Shown here: in pieces, positions 16,891 through 27,575 of the stretch
How the letters are laid out: every line of letters begins with the position of its first letter
Numbering within the stretch: position 1 is the first letter of the stretch
Source: Psychrosphaera sp. F3M07
Lineage (GTDB): Bacteria > Pseudomonadota > Gammaproteobacteria > Enterobacterales > Alteromonadaceae
Assembly: GCF_018860345.1 (NCBI RefSeq)
Contig: NZ_JAHKPJ010000011.1
Location: forward strand, 62,001-126,000
Direction of reading: 5' to 3'
Length of the DNA: 64,000 nucleotides
Position numbers and translations under genes: made by a program
The notes under the pieces: model-generated
Databases searched by the model: none
Seen by the model: only the letters and a program-made list of their open reading frames with translations
Told to the model about the DNA's origin: nothing

Positions 16891-19173
16891 TTATTTACCT
16901 GCTCGTAATATACCTGCAGCACCAATATTAAGAATGTATCGGTTCACTCTGAACTTCACTTGATCTGGTCGAGTGCAATTTAAGATATCATCCGCTAGCT
17001 CTTTCAAGTCTTCTGAGTTTGATTTTTTCAATACCCATTTCACTCTTAATAAGTTTTTCGTATTCATGCTAAGTTGAGTAAACCCCATCCCTGCAAGTAA
17101 CATAGCGCCACCTGGATCACCAGCTAACTCACCACATACACTGCAAGGTATACCAATTTCTTTGGTTACATCAGCAATCATCTTAATCGCATTAAGCACC
17201 GTTGGATGGTAGGCATCGTAAAGGTTTGCAACCTTGTCATTATTCCTATCAACCGCCAATAAATATTGTGTTAAATCGTTGGTACCAATTGAACAAAAAT
17301 CAACTTTGCCTTTCAGCTGTTTTAATTGAAACAGCATAGAAGGTACTTCTAACATCACACCAAACTTAGGTTTAGGTACAATCGCCGCGGCATCAGCTTC
17401 TTGCAGCTCATCTTGAACTTCAAAATAAGCTTGATTAAATAACCGTCTTGCTTCGTCAACTTCACCAATATCAGAGATCATTGGTAACATGATATGCAAA
17501 TTGTCAGTAAATACATTGGCTTTTATCATTGCCCGTATTTGTACTAGAAATATTTCCGGATGATCAAGGGTTAGGCGAATTCCACGCCACCCCAAAAATG
17601 GGTTATCTTCGATTATTGGAAAATATGGTAATTGTTTATCACCACCAACATCTAAGGTGCGCATTACCACTGGTTTTTCTGAAAAGTCACCAAGCACTTG
17701 TTGATAAACCAATTGTTGCTCTTGTTCCGATGGAAAACGCTGGCGCATCATAAAGGTATATTCAGTACGATATAATCCAATACCTTCAATGTGTTCTTGT
17801 TCTGCAAATTCACCGTCAAAACCCATTCCTGAGTTTATATACAAGGAAATACGCTTGCCGTCTGCGGTTTGAACAACTTCGTCGGCTTCAACTTTTAATT
17901 GATTAGCAAACTCTAAATCTTCCGACTCTAAATTTTTATATTCTTCTACTATGGCTTCAACGGGCGAAATGAAAACTTGGCCGTTGTAACCATCAACAAT
18001 AATATCAACACCATCAAGTTGTAATAAGGGTACATCGCGTAAACCCATCACGGCTGGAATGCCTAATGCTCTTGCCATAATGGCGGCGTGAGAGTTCTCA
18101 GCCCCTTTGATTGAAACAATACCTTTGATCTGATCTCTTGGTATTTCAGCCAGCATAGAAGCGGTCACTTCTTCGGCAATGATAATTGCGGCTTTAGGAA
18201 TCGTTTTATGTTGCGATGAAGCATTGGTTAAATGTTTAAGTAATCTCCGGCCTAAATCTTTTACATCAACGGCACGTTCCCTTATATAAGGGTCTTCCAT
18301 TTTTTCAAATTCAGAAATGTAACGTTCAACCACTATTTTAAGGGCTGAAACCGCACACCAGCTTTCATTAATTTTAGCTACTATTTCGTTGCCTAAACTT
18401 GCAGCTTCCAACAATTGCAAATACATATCAAAAATAGCAAGCGCTTGCGGAGGTAAGTGTGTCGACATGCGTTCCGACATAAGTTTAATGTCAGTTCGGG
18501 TTGCTTCTACGGCTTCAAAATAACGAGTTTTCTCAATATCAGCGCTCGGCACTTTGCGTAAAGAAACGTCTGATAAATCAATTTCTGTTTGTACTAAATA
18601 AGAATAACCAATGCCAACCCCTGTTGAACCGGATACCCCTTTTAATACTAACGCGTTATTTTCATGTTCTATATATGGAGATGAAGACTTCATGCGTACA
18701 CTGACATTGGCAATTGACGATGCCAATTGCGCGCTGAGCGTCACTAAAAAAGCTTCTTCTTCTTGATCAAAAAATCGGGCTTGGGATTGTTGTATTGTGA
18801 TAACACCTAAGACTTGACGTCTATGGATGATTGGCACACCTAAAAAAGCGGTAAAGTTATCTTCTTGTACATCCGGAAAGTTTTTAAATCTTGGGTGACG
18901 CTTGGCATTGTGGATCTTGATAGGCTCTTCACGTTGCGCAACCCAGCCCGTTAATCCCTCGTCAAAGCTCATGGTGGTAACACCAATTGCATCCGGGTTT
19001 AATCCGTCGGTGGCTTGTAACCTTAAAATGCTTTGTTCAGATTCAGCTAAATATACAGAACAACATTCTGAATTTAACACACGTTTAATGTCGGTTACTA
19101 GAGATGCAAGAGCCACCTCTAAAGATGGCTCCTGTACAAATGAATGAGTAATACTTCTTAGATCATTTAACAT
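16891..19173 (-). CDS. ptsP: Phosphoenolpyruvate-protein phosphotransferase PtsP (enzyme I-Ntr)
   Basis: 760 residues. An N-terminal GAF domain (about 15-165) is followed by PTS enzyme I domains. The phosphohistidine loop is GAENSHAAIMARALGIPAVMG minus its last residues (His near 360); the PEP-binding barrel has YRTEYTFMMR, LDVGGDKQLPYF and FCSIGTNDLTQY; the catalytic Cys is in CSVCGE (near 678). It starts the nitrogen PTS phosphorelay, in which the GAF domain senses glutamine or 2-oxoglutarate in E. coli. It lies 57 bases downstream of rppH, the usual partner. Length matches the family (748 in E. coli). Confidence 0.97.
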   Translation of the reverse strand: MLNDLRSITHSFVQEPSLEVALASLVTDIKRVLNSECCSVYLAESEQSILRLQATDGLNPDAIGVTTMSFDEGLTGWVAQREEPIKIHNAKRHPRFKNFPDVQEDNFTAFLGVPIIHRRQVLGVITIQQSQARFFDQEEEAFLVTLSAQLASSIANVSVRMKSSSPYIEHENNALVLKGVSGSTGVGIGYSYLVQTEIDLSDVSLRKVPSADIEKTRYFEAVEATRTDIKLMSERMSTHLPPQALAIFDMYLQLLEAASLGNEIVAKINESWCAVSALKIVVERYISEFEKMEDPYIRERAVDVKDLGRRLLKHLTNASSQHKTIPKAAIIIAEEVTASMLAEIPRDQIKGIVSIKGAENSHAAIMARALGIPAVMGLRDVPLLQLDGVDIIVDGYNGQVFISPVEAIVEEYKNLESEDLEFANQLKVEADEVVQTADGKRISLYINSGMGFDGEFAEQEHIEGIGLYRTEYTFMMRQRFPSEQEQQLVYQQVLGDFSEKPVVMRTLDVGGDKQLPYFPIIEDNPFLGWRGIRLTLDHPEIFLVQIRAMIKANVFTDNLHIMLPMISDIGEVDEARRLFNQAYFEVQDELQEADAAAIVPKPKFGVMLEVPSMLFQLKQLKGKVDFCSIGTNDLTQYLLAVDRNNDKVANLYDAYHPTVLNAIKMIADVTKEIGIPCSVCGELAGDPGGAMLLAGMGFTQLSMNTKNLLRVKWVLKKSNSEDLKELADDILNCTRPDQVKFRVNRYILNIGAAGILRAGK

Positions 19174-19230
19174 AATTTGTTATCAACAATCCCAAGGACT
19201 TTTACGCTGTTAGTGAAAACAAGTCGAAAA

Positions 19231-19824
19231 CTATCCACGTTGTTTATTTTGATTATTCCTATTATAAGTTGATTTATTGCCACGGCGTTTATGCCTGTGA
19301 CTTACTGGTTTATGACCACCAAAATCACCTTTACCCGCGTTTGATTTAACAAAAGGCATCACAATACTAGCAAATTCTTTCATTGCTCTGCGATATACAT
19401 CCCGTTTAAACGAAACTACATTTCTAATTGGATACCAATAACTTACCCATCTCCAATCATCAAATTCAGGATGGGAGGTTTTTAATAAATCTACATCGGA
19501 TTCTTTGCAACGAAGGCGCAGTAAAAACCATTTCTGTTTTTGGCCAATACATACCGGCATACTTTCCCGACGAATAAGTCGTTTAGGTAACCTGTATCTC
19601 AACCAGTTTTTACTGACTGCCAGAATCTCAACATCATCCGGCTTTAACCCTACTTCTTCTTCTAACTCTCGGTACATGGTTTGTTCAGGTGTTTCACCTT
19701 CATCAATCCCACCTTGAGGGTATTGCCAAGAATGTTGGCCGTATCTACGAGCCCAAAACACTTGACCTTTATGGTTGCAAATCACGATGCCAACGTTGGG
19801 ACGAAACCCTTCGGCATCAATCAC
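19231..19824 (-). CDS. rppH: RNA pyrophosphohydrolase
   Basis: This 197-residue Nudix enzyme converts 5'-triphosphate (or diphosphate) RNA ends to monophosphate and so triggers RNase E decay. The Nudix box is [20 protein letters not shown] at residues about 38-57. [11 protein letters not shown] at the start and the aromatic HSWQYPQGG before the box are typical. The C-terminal tail is basic ([15 protein letters not shown]), as in other RppH proteins. It is the first gene of the rppH-ptsP run and diverges from mutH. Confidence 0.97.
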   Translation of the reverse strand: MIDAEGFRPNVGIVICNHKGQVFWARRYGQHSWQYPQGGIDEGETPEQTMYRELEEEVGLKPDDVEILAVSKNWLRYRLPKRLIRRESMPVCIGQKQKWFLLRLRCKESDVDLLKTSHPEFDDWRWVSYWYPIRNVVSFKRDVYRRAMKEFASIVMPFVKSNAGKGDFGGHKPVSHRHKRRGNKSTYNRNNQNKQRG

Positions 19825-19968
19825 AGTTTCACCTGTTTATTATACTTTTTTATATCCTTTGATTCTTCCACAAAGCGGCGACTAGAGCAAACCAAAATTT
19901 AGCTGGTATCACGTTAAAGTTAATAAGATAATCCTAACGGGCATAATAATCGGAATACTGGCTAATTA

Positions 19969-20643
19969 ATGAACTTTTCTCCGCCTCCGGCAACCATCGA
20001 AGAACTGCAGCATCGTATTGACTTAATCGCAGGATTAACGTTGGGCGACTTAGCAGGAGAGTTAAACGTTGTGGTTCCAGAAAACTTACAAGTAGAAAAA
20101 GGTTGGCCAGGACAATTATTGGAAGCCTATTTGGGCGCAAGTGCAGGAAACTTACCCGAACCTGACTTTCAATTACTGGGGGTTGAGTTAAAAACCTTAC
20201 CCATTAACCGCGACGGTAAACCACTGGAAACCACTTTTGTATCCGTTGCGCCATTAACGCAATCTTCACCAATCACCTGGCGAGAGTCTTCCATTTATAA
20301 AAAATTACGTCATGTATTATGGGTTCCCATTATCGCAGAACGTAATATTCCAGTTCCTCTTAGACAAATAGCCACGCCATTTTTATGGCAAATGGATGCT
20401 CAGCATGAATCGCTTTTAAAAAATGACTGGGAAGAGTTAATGGAGCTTATTACTTTTGGGCATCACGACAAAATCTCCGCATTACACGGTGAAGCGTTAC
20501 AGTTAAGACCCAAAGCCGCTGACAGTTCAGTGCGTACTCAAGCCTTTAATCAACAAGGTCAACCTATCCAAGCACCGCCTAAAGGTTTTTATTTAAGAAC
20601 CAGTTTTACCAAACAAATTTTAACGAAACAATTTCAGCTTTAA
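19969..20643 (+). CDS. mutH: DNA mismatch repair endonuclease MutH
   Basis: This 224-residue enzyme nicks the unmethylated strand at hemimethylated GATC sites when activated by MutS/MutL. The catalytic D-E-K triad is in DFQLLGVELKTLPI, and GWPGQLLEAYLGA is the conserved N-terminal block. Its presence implies Dam-directed mismatch repair in this organism. It diverges from rppH, as in many gammaproteobacteria, and is followed after 43 bases by a DUF1415 gene. Confidence 0.96.
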   Translation: MNFSPPPATIEELQHRIDLIAGLTLGDLAGELNVVVPENLQVEKGWPGQLLEAYLGASAGNLPEPDFQLLGVELKTLPINRDGKPLETTFVSVAPLTQSSPITWRESSIYKKLRHVLWVPIIAERNIPVPLRQIATPFLWQMDAQHESLLKNDWEELMELITFGHHDKISALHGEALQLRPKAADSSVRTQAFNQQGQPIQAPPKGFYLRTSFTKQILTKQFQL

Positions 20644-20686
20644 CGATTAATCATTATAAATTGACGTAAACAAGGCACATATTTTC

Positions 20687-21247
20687 ATGACTGATATCTC
20701 AACAATAGAATCTCAAGTTTGGCAATGGTTAGATAAAGCGGTTATTGGTTTAAACCTGTGCCCTTTTGCCAAAAAACCACGAGCCAACAATCAAATAAAG
20801 TTAGTCATCTCACAAGCTGATAACAGCAACGACTTAACAAACGAATTACTCACAGAGCTTGATTTTTTGACCAACACACCTGCAGAACAAACAGACACCA
20901 CAGTCATCGTCATCCCACTATTTTTAACCGACTTCTCCGATTATTTACACATGTTAGACGTGGCTGATATGTTAATAGATCAAATGGGCTACCGCGGCAC
21001 ATTTCAACTCGCCAGCTTCCACCCTAACTACCAGTTTGACGGCACAGAAGCCGGCGACGCTGAGAACCTAACTAACACAGCCCCTTACCCAATACTGCAC
21101 CTCATTAGAGAAGACAGCATGGAAAAAGTATTATCAAAATACCCAGATCCCGAATCAATTCCGGTGAATAATATAAAGACGGTGGAGTCTTTAACGGAGA
21201 AGGAGATGGGGGAGATTTATGGGTTTAAGAGCAGGAAAAGCAAATAA
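20687..21247 (+). CDS. DUF1415 family protein
   Basis: 186 residues. The N-terminus WQWLDKAVIGLNLCPFAKKP is the family hallmark (LNLCPFA), followed by LLTELDFL, VIVIPLFLTDFSDYLHML, FQLASFHPNYQF and NTAPYPILHLIREDSMEKVL. The biochemical function is unknown; the conserved Cys in LCPF and His/Asp residues have been taken to suggest an enzyme. It is likely co-transcribed with mutH. The final codons and following bases run into a heptamer array (21251-21285). Confidence 0.9.
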   Translation: MTDISTIESQVWQWLDKAVIGLNLCPFAKKPRANNQIKLVISQADNSNDLTNELLTELDFLTNTPAEQTDTTVIVIPLFLTDFSDYLHMLDVADMLIDQMGYRGTFQLASFHPNYQFDGTEAGDAENLTNTAPYPILHLIREDSMEKVLSKYPDPESIPVNNIKTVESLTEKEMGEIYGFKSRKSK

Positions 21248-21250
21248 AGC

Positions 21251-21285
21251 AGCTGTAAGCTATAAGTTTTAAGCTGTAAGGAAAA
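21251..21285. repeat. Degenerate heptamer array (AGCTGTA-type)
   Basis: Five 7-bp units: AGCTGTA, AGCTATA, AGTTTTA, AGCTGTA, AGGAAAA, starting four bases after the DUF1415 stop. Shifted by one base they are GCTGTAA-type and share the G(C/T)T...A pattern with the other arrays in this window. Confidence 0.7.
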
Positions 21286-21294
21286 TCTCTGATG

Positions 21295-21370
21295 TGACCT
21301 CGTAAAAGTAGACACGGGGTTAATTTAATTCTTCATATTGCATGGGACTCTCGCCGAGAGGCGAAACAAC
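21295..21370 (-). mobile_element. Remnant of an IS3-family element (3' end of orfB plus terminal repeat)
   Basis: The plus strand starts TGACCTCGTAAAAGTAGACA, which resembles IS3-family ends (TG...CA termini with a GTAGACA-like core). On the minus strand the frame ends SPLGESPMQYEELN followed by TAA 25 bases from the tip, resembling the usual C-terminus of IS3 OrfB transposases (RR.SSLGxxSPxQYE). Upstream of SPLG the similarity stops near 21370, so only about 75 bases survive. The remnant lies between two heptamer arrays. Confidence 0.5.
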
Positions 21371-21374
21371 AAAA

Positions 21375-21444
21375 GCTACCAGTTACGAGATTCGAGTTGC
21401 GAGCTGCGAGCTGCGAGCTGCGAGCTGCGAGCTGCGAGCTGCGA
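21375..21444. repeat. Heptamer array GCTGCGA (six perfect copies plus four degenerate)
   Basis: Ten units in register: GCTACCA, GTTACGA, GATTCGA, GTTGCGA, then six perfect GCTGCGA (21403-21444). It lies in the gap between DUF1415 and the convergent tilS gene. Apart from this array, the IS remnant and a small hairpin at 21476-21491, I see nothing else in 21248-21516. Confidence 0.93.
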
Positions 21445-21475
21445 GTAAAAAGATGATGATAACCAACTTAAATAA

Positions 21476-21491
21476 CAAACCTGTAGGTTTG
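21476..21491 (-). terminator. Weak hairpin after tilS
   Basis: CAAACC and GGTTTG form a 6-bp stem with loop TGTA (TACA on the minus strand), followed on the minus strand by TTATTT. It lies 25 bases past the tilS stop and could end that transcript, but stem and T-run are both weak. Confidence 0.4.
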
Positions 21492-21516
21492 CACTAGCAT
21501 AAACGAAACAGCGCCA

Positions 21517-22842
21517 TTACCTTAATTCAATATGAATCGAATGCGTAAACTGCGCTGATACACCAACACCAGCTACTGCTATTAATTGATTGTTGATATA
21601 AATCAGGGGGACATGAGCTCGCCACCATGTTGGACAGCCAACTTCTTTTAAGTATTTGTTTAACTTTTTATGCCCTGAGTTTCTATTAGGTTGAAACATT
21701 TCACTGAATCGTGCCCATTTGATCACAAGTGTTTGGTCAAACTCTATTTCCACTTTGAGCTCTTGATATAGAGTATTTTCTGGCAATACGTACCATTGAC
21801 CTGGACTCACCATTAATTCAATCGTACTTAAGTCTCTTGGTTCTTTTATAATGTCGCTGACCAAATACAAATGATGTTTGTGTGTTCTTAAATAATTATC
21901 CGCCACTTTCAACTTAATATTTGAATCGGTATTTAATTGACGGATCTGCACCATTAACTCATTTAACGTCGCCAGTGCTGGATAACGATTTAATTGTCGG
22001 TAAACAAACATGCGTATCACGGCTTTTTGTTTTGATGCAGATAAACAGGCAAGCTTATCAATATTCAAAACAGGATGTTGGTTAAAGCCAACTTCCAAAC
22101 ACCTTAGGTAATCCTGCTCCACATATTCATTAAGTAAATCAAAGTCCTGTTGTAATAACTCTGTGGCCGTATTAATTGATTTTCCAGCGACAGACCAGCG
22201 TTTAAATAACTGTGGTAAAACAGATAACCTAACGAAGTTACGGTCAAATCTATCATCTTCATTTGAGTCATCATTGACCCAAGTTAGCTTATGCGTCTGA
22301 GCATAATCTAAGATAGTCTGTTTGCTCACATTTAACAGTGGCCTCGCTAACCTAACTTGTTTTTCTTGTCCTAATGGATGCGGATATGGACTTATTTTAC
22401 GCATTGAGGTTAACCCAGCTAAACCGGAACCACGCATTAGACGTAACAAAAAGGTTTCCATTTGATCGGACTGGTGATGCCCAGTAAACAATACCGAATT
22501 AGGTTGTGAACACTCAGCAATGGCTTGATACCTAGCATCTCTGGCCTGATGTTCTAGTGACGTTCTTGATTTGGCTTGTATATGAACTTGCTCTATAACC
22601 AGACTAACTTGGTGTGCTGTACACCACTGTTGTATTTGTTGTTGCCACTGTAAGGCGTTTGAATTTAAGCCATGATTAACATGAACCGCAGTGAAGTTAA
22701 TAGAGGTGTTCTGTCTTAACTGAATAAACAAATCCAACAAAGTAATAGAGTCAACACCACCACTTAAACCAACAACCAAGTTACTTTTTTCAAGTTCTTG
22801 TTGTTTTATAAAGTTATGTAAATGAGTCCAATCTAAATTCAT
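21517..22842 (-). CDS. tilS: tRNA(Ile)-lysidine synthase
   Basis: This 441-residue enzyme modifies the wobble C of tRNA-Ile(CAU) to lysidine, changing its identity from Met to Ile decoding. The PP-loop ATP site is VGLSGGVDSITLL; HVNHGLNSNA, GHHQSDQMETFLLRLMRGSG and RPLLNVSK are further signature motifs of the catalytic domain (about 1-225). The C-terminal ~200 residues, including FQPNRNSGHKKLNKYLKE, are the tRNA-binding TilS-type extension. It follows accA as in E. coli, after a terminator. Confidence 0.96.
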   Translation of the reverse strand: MNLDWTHLHNFIKQQELEKSNLVVGLSGGVDSITLLDLFIQLRQNTSINFTAVHVNHGLNSNALQWQQQIQQWCTAHQVSLVIEQVHIQAKSRTSLEHQARDARYQAIAECSQPNSVLFTGHHQSDQMETFLLRLMRGSGLAGLTSMRKISPYPHPLGQEKQVRLARPLLNVSKQTILDYAQTHKLTWVNDDSNEDDRFDRNFVRLSVLPQLFKRWSVAGKSINTATELLQQDFDLLNEYVEQDYLRCLEVGFNQHPVLNIDKLACLSASKQKAVIRMFVYRQLNRYPALATLNELMVQIRQLNTDSNIKLKVADNYLRTHKHHLYLVSDIIKEPRDLSTIELMVSPGQWYVLPENTLYQELKVEIEFDQTLVIKWARFSEMFQPNRNSGHKKLNKYLKEVGCPTWWRAHVPLIYINNQLIAVAGVGVSAQFTHSIHIELR

Positions 22843-22872
22843 TATTTATATTTCTAGTTAACGTACAGTTGT

Positions 22873-22900
22873 AAAAAAAGCCATCTAAATGATGGCTTTA
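22873..22900 (-). terminator. Terminator of accA
   Basis: AAAGCCATC and GATGGCTTT make a perfect 9-bp stem with loop TAAAT. On the minus strand a run of seven T (22873-22879) completes an intrinsic terminator. It lies 66 bases past the accA stop, upstream of tilS. Confidence 0.85.
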
Positions 22901-22966
22901 ATCAATGTTTACAATTATCGCAAAGATTTGTTTTTAAGGCTACTTTATAAAAAAGAGCTTACCGGT

Positions 22967-23923
22967 TTATAAATAACCGTAACCCATTAAACGTTCATAA
23001 CGTTTATCTAACAATTCTTCTTTCGACATTGTTTTTAAATCGGCTAAGTCTTGTTTAAGACGTTGCTTAAGATTAGCAGCCATCAGCTCCATATCTCTGT
23101 GCGCACCACCTAGTGGTTCTTCAACTAAGTTGTCCACTAAACCTAATTCTTTAATTTTTTGTGCTGTAATACCCATAGCTTCTGCAGCGACAGGCGCTTT
23201 CTCTGCACTTTTCCATAAGATTGACGCACAACCTTCTGGTGAAATTACTGAGTAAGTACTGTATTGCAACATGTTTACACGGTCACCAACACCAATGGCT
23301 AATGCACCACCAGAACCACCTTCACCAATAACAGTACAAACGACAGGTACTTTTAATCCCGCCATTACTTTTAAGTTACGAGCGATAGCTTCACTTTGGC
23401 CACGTTCTTCAGCGCCTATACCTGGGTATGCCCCCGGAGTATCAATAAACGTAATGATTGGCATATTAAAACGTTCTGCCATTTCCATTAATCGTAAGGC
23501 TTTACGATAACCTTCTGGTTTTGGCATACCAAAGTTACGTTTGATTTTTTCTGCTGTATCACGACCTTTTTGTTGGCCAATGATCATTACAGGTTCATCA
23601 TCCAAACGTGCAATACCACCAACAATCGCTAAGTCATTAGCGTAGGTTCTATCCCCTGCTAATTCGTCAAACTCAGTAAAAATACGTTCGATATAATCTT
23701 TGGTATATGGGCGTAAAGGATGACGAGCTATTTGTGCTACTTGCCAAGCCCCTAAGTCACCAAAGATTTTTTTGGTTAGTTCGTGATTTTTTTTCTTTAA
23801 GTTTGAAATTTCATCTTCCAAACCTAAATCAAGTTCACCACCACGGTTAACATTCATCAGCTCATTGATTTTTGCTTCTAATTCAGCAATTGGCTGTTCA
23901 AATTCAAGATAATTAAGACTCAT
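22967..23923 (-). CDS. accA: Acetyl-CoA carboxylase carboxyltransferase subunit alpha
   Basis: This 318-residue protein (319 in E. coli) is one half of the carboxyltransferase that makes malonyl-CoA for fatty acid synthesis, in complex with AccD. Conserved blocks are [49 protein letters not shown] and [11 protein letters not shown]. It lies downstream of dnaE as in E. coli. Confidence 0.98.
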   Translation of the reverse strand: MSLNYLEFEQPIAELEAKINELMNVNRGGELDLGLEDEISNLKKKNHELTKKIFGDLGAWQVAQIARHPLRPYTKDYIERIFTEFDELAGDRTYANDLAIVGGIARLDDEPVMIIGQQKGRDTAEKIKRNFGMPKPEGYRKALRLMEMAERFNMPIITFIDTPGAYPGIGAEERGQSEAIARNLKVMAGLKVPVVCTVIGEGGSGGALAIGVGDRVNMLQYSTYSVISPEGCASILWKSAEKAPVAAEAMGITAQKIKELGLVDNLVEEPLGGAHRDMELMAANLKQRLKQDLADLKTMSKEELLDKRYERLMGYGYL

Positions 23924-23985
23924 ACTTCCACCGGTCTAAAGATAATATTTAATACAAATTGTCATATCACTGACATAACAACTCG

Positions 23986-26900
23986 TTAGAATTCTAATTT
24001 AGGATCAATTTCCAAGGCTTCCTTGATATCAATAAATAATTGATCATCAGGGTTAACTCGCCAACTGGTTCCCAGTTCAATCTTTGCGCTAGCCAGTTCA
24101 TTTTCATAACTGATCTGTACTGGCGTTGTGCCATCTTTATAAGGTAATAATAACTTTTTCAACTGTTGCTGAATTTTATTACCTTTTTCTACACTGTTAA
24201 CATTCAGGTTAATACAATTAACGTATTTCTCTCTCGCCTGTGTTAACGACATAACATCGCGAGCGGTCATTGTATTGCCGTCACTGAAATTATCAAAGCT
24301 GACCTGTCCAGAAACGATGATTATTTTACCATTTTGCAGCTGTTCTTGGTACATATCGTACTGTTCAGGGAAAAACCGTAAATCCAGACGACCACTTTTA
24401 TCATCTATTTTCACTAATGCCCATTGTCTGTTCTTTTTATTAACTAAAACGCGAACATCAACCACGAGTCCAACCACAGTTATAGACTGATCTCTGCGAG
24501 TTGGCGTCACTTCGGATAATTTTATTTTTGTATAATGACGTAATTCTTTACGATATTCATTAATTGGATGCCCTGTTAAGAACAAACCTAAAGTTTCCTT
24601 TTCACCTTCTAACCATTTTTTATCTGGCCATAAAGTGGCGGGCTTAAATTTTTGTTGAACGTCTTCATCATCCGTCGCTAACAGTCCAAATAAATCCGAT
24701 TGACCCAAATCTGCATTTTTGGCTTCTTGATTGGCCGCTTTTAACGCATCTTCCAGTGTGGCCATGATGATGGCACGTTGTTCTTGTTTGTGTGGTGCTG
24801 GGCCAATTTGATCTAAGGCACCGGCTAACACCAATTTTTCCATCACTCGTTTATTTAATTTTTTAACATCGACACGAGCACAAAAATCAAATAAATCCTT
24901 AAACTTACCACCTTTCTCACGAGCTTCTAATATAGCTTCAACCGGTGCTTCACCTACACCTTTAATCGCACCAATGCCGTAAATAATATGTTCTTGTTCA
25001 TTGACCGTAAACTTGTACGAACCTGAGTTTACGTCTGGTGGCTCAATCGTCAACTTCATGCGTTCACATTCATCAACTAAGGTCACGATTTTATCGGTAT
25101 TATCCATATCCGCAGACATAACCGCCGCCATAAACTCAGATGGGAAATGAGTTTTCATCCACAAAGTTTGATAAGACACCAAGGCATATGCCGCAGAGTG
25201 AGACTTATTAAACCCGTATCCAGCAAATTTCTCTACCAGATCAAATATTTTGGTCGCAAGCTCAGGGTCGATATTATTGTTTTTTGCACCTTCAGCAAAC
25301 GTCGCACGTTGCTTTTCCATTTCTTCAGGTTTTTTCTTACCCATAGCACGACGTAACATGTCTGCGCCACCCAAGGAGTAACCTGACATTTCCTGTGCTA
25401 TCTGCATTACTTGTTCTTGATAAACAATAATGCCGTAAGTTGGTTCTAATACTTCTTTAAGGCAATCATGCTGATATTCATGATCTGGGTACGCAACTTC
25501 CTCTTCACCTTTCTTACGTAGAATGAAGTTATCTACCATGCCAGAATCTAACGGGCCAGGTCGGAACAAGGCAACTAATGCGATGATCTCTTCAAAGTTG
25601 TCTGGCTGTAACCGTTTAATTAGATTTTTCATGCCTGAAGACTCCAGCTGGAATACTGCTGTTGTCTCTGCATTTTTTAACATTTTAAAACAAGCGGGAT
25701 CGGCAACATCTATCGAAGCTATATCAATCGGCTTCTTACCCACTTTCGCCAATTTTGCATCGGCCATTTCAATGGCCCACTGCAAGATAGTTAAGGTACG
25801 TAACCCCAAGAAGTCGAATTTAACTAACCCAGCAGTTTCCACGTCATTTTTATCAAACTGTGTTACCGGGTTGTTACCTTCGTCATCACAGTACAAAGGT
25901 GCAAAGTCAGTGATTTTAGTAGGTGCGATTACAACACCACCGGCATGTTTACCCGCGTTAGATGTTACCCCTTCTAACTTACGAGCCATGTCGATAAGTT
26001 CTTTAACGTCATCGTCACTGTTATATAACTCTGTGAGCTGTGGCTCTACTTCAAAGGCTTTTTTTAAGTCAGTGCCTGGCACTGTTGGGATCAGTTTTGA
26101 GATCCTATCCACAAAACCATATGGATGACCTAATACACGTCCAACTCCAAGCACCACGGCTTTAGCAGCCAAGGTACCAAAAGTAATAATTTGCGATACG
26201 GCATCACGGCCATATAATTCAGCAACGTGATCGATAACTTCTTCTCGCCGCTCCATACAGAAATCGATATCAAAATCCGGCATCGAAACACGTTCTGGAT
26301 TCAAGAAACGTTCGAATAACAGTGCAAACTCTAATGGATCTAAGTCAGTGATTTTTAATACATAAGCCACTAATGAGCCCGCACCTGAACCTCGACCAGG
26401 CCCAACCGGAATGTTGTTGTCTTTACTCCATTGAATAAACTCAGCAACAATTAAGAAATAACCAGGGAATCCCATTTGGTTAATAACGCCAAGTTCAATT
26501 TCTAAACGTTCATCGTATTCGCCACGTTTGTTTTTTCTTTCTTCTTCATCGGGGAATAAAAACTGTAATCGCTCTTCTAAGCCTTCTCGGGATATTTTTA
26601 TCAAGAAGTCAGCTTCGCTCATGCCGTCAGTAGGACAAGCAGGTAAGAAATACGTCCCCAATTGCACTGTGACGTTACAGCGTTTAGCTATCTCTACTGT
26701 GTTTTGTAATGCAGAAGGAATATCAGCAAATAACTCACACATTTCGTCTTCAGATCTCAGGTACTGCTGAGGACTATAATTTTTAGGGCGGTTTTTATCT
26801 TCAAGGGTATATTTTTGATGGATACAAACTCTGATCTCATGTGCATCAAAATCATCAGGTGACATAAAGACCACATGATTTGTCGCCACGATTGGGAAAC

Positions 26901-27483
26901 CGGTTTGCTCCGCAAAATCTAAAATTTGGTCGTTATAAATACGTTCTTCCGGACGACCTGTACGGTTGATTTCAATAAAAAAATGGTCTTGGAAATGGGT
27001 CTGGTAAGGTTCAATGATCTCTTGCAGTAATTTAGGATTGTTTTTGGCTAAACCAAAAGCAATATCACCCTGATCTGCGCCGGATAGGATGATGATCCCT
27101 TCTTTATGTTCGATTAACCACTCTTTTTCAATAACCGCCTTGCCACGAATTGAGCCTTTTAAATAAGCATTAGAGATAAGGTCGGTTATATTTTTATAAC
27201 CATCATTATTTTTGGCTAATAACGTGAGTCTAAAAAGTGGCTCATCATCTTGACGCTTTACCCAAACATCTACACCAATAATAGGTTTAATACCTAAACC
27301 ATGGGCGCCTTGATAAAACTTCACCAAACCACACAAGTTCATTTGGTCAGTTAATGCCAACGCTGGCATTTTTAAATCGGCCGCTTTACCTAATATCGCT
27401 TTGACCTTAGACATACCATCCATCATGGAATAATCAGAATGGACGCGAAGATGTATGAATTTAGGGTCTGTAGTATTTGACAT
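23986..27483 (-). CDS. dnaE: DNA polymerase III subunit alpha
   Basis: This 1165-residue protein is the replicative polymerase. The N-terminal PHP domain (residues about 8-275) begins [14 protein letters not shown]. The catalytic aspartates lie in [13 protein letters not shown] near residue 403. Further marks are [27 protein letters not shown] and [21 protein letters not shown]; helix-hairpin-helix and OB-fold regions are in the last third. Length fits the 1160-residue E. coli protein. It sits between rnhB and accA in the conserved order. Confidence 0.98.
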   Translation of the reverse strand: MSNTTDPKFIHLRVHSDYSMMDGMSKVKAILGKAADLKMPALALTDQMNLCGLVKFYQGAHGLGIKPIIGVDVWVKRQDDEPLFRLTLLAKNNDGYKNITDLISNAYLKGSIRGKAVIEKEWLIEHKEGIIILSGADQGDIAFGLAKNNPKLLQEIIEPYQTHFQDHFFIEINRTGRPEERIYNDQILDFAEQTGFPIVATNHVVFMSPDDFDAHEIRVCIHQKYTLEDKNRPKNYSPQQYLRSEDEMCELFADIPSALQNTVEIAKRCNVTVQLGTYFLPACPTDGMSEADFLIKISREGLEERLQFLFPDEEERKNKRGEYDERLEIELGVINQMGFPGYFLIVAEFIQWSKDNNIPVGPGRGSGAGSLVAYVLKITDLDPLEFALLFERFLNPERVSMPDFDIDFCMERREEVIDHVAELYGRDAVSQIITFGTLAAKAVVLGVGRVLGHPYGFVDRISKLIPTVPGTDLKKAFEVEPQLTELYNSDDDVKELIDMARKLEGVTSNAGKHAGGVVIAPTKITDFAPLYCDDEGNNPVTQFDKNDVETAGLVKFDFLGLRTLTILQWAIEMADAKLAKVGKKPIDIASIDVADPACFKMLKNAETTAVFQLESSGMKNLIKRLQPDNFEEIIALVALFRPGPLDSGMVDNFILRKKGEEEVAYPDHEYQHDCLKEVLEPTYGIIVYQEQVMQIAQEMSGYSLGGADMLRRAMGKKKPEEMEKQRATFAEGAKNNNIDPELATKIFDLVEKFAGYGFNKSHSAAYALVSYQTLWMKTHFPSEFMAAVMSADMDNTDKIVTLVDECERMKLTIEPPDVNSGSYKFTVNEQEHIIYGIGAIKGVGEAPVEAILEAREKGGKFKDLFDFCARVDVKKLNKRVMEKLVLAGALDQIGPAPHKQEQRAIIMATLEDALKAANQEAKNADLGQSDLFGLLATDDEDVQQKFKPATLWPDKKWLEGEKETLGLFLTGHPINEYRKELRHYTKIKLSEVTPTRRDQSITVVGLVVDVRVLVNKKNRQWALVKIDDKSGRLDLRFFPEQYDMYQEQLQNGKIIIVSGQVSFDNFSDGNTMTARDVMSLTQAREKYVNCINLNVNSVEKGNKIQQQLKKLLLPYKDGTTPVQISYENELASAKIELGTSWRVNPDDQLFIDIKEALEIDPKLEF

Positions 27484-27575
27484 ATTTATTAATAATTATC
27501 ACGGTTATGAGTCACAAGATAATGACTTTATATTGTTATTATTCAGATAATTCTAACGCCGACATGCGACGATAA

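Noticed and set aside
23271-23510. Other antisense frames over conserved genes (for example across accA)
   Set aside because: They are opposite to intact family members and carry low-complexity or non-protein-like sequence.
25523-26128. 201-codon plus-strand frame inside dnaE
   Set aside because: It is antisense to a well-conserved part of dnaE and shows no recognisable domain, SD or codon logic of its own.
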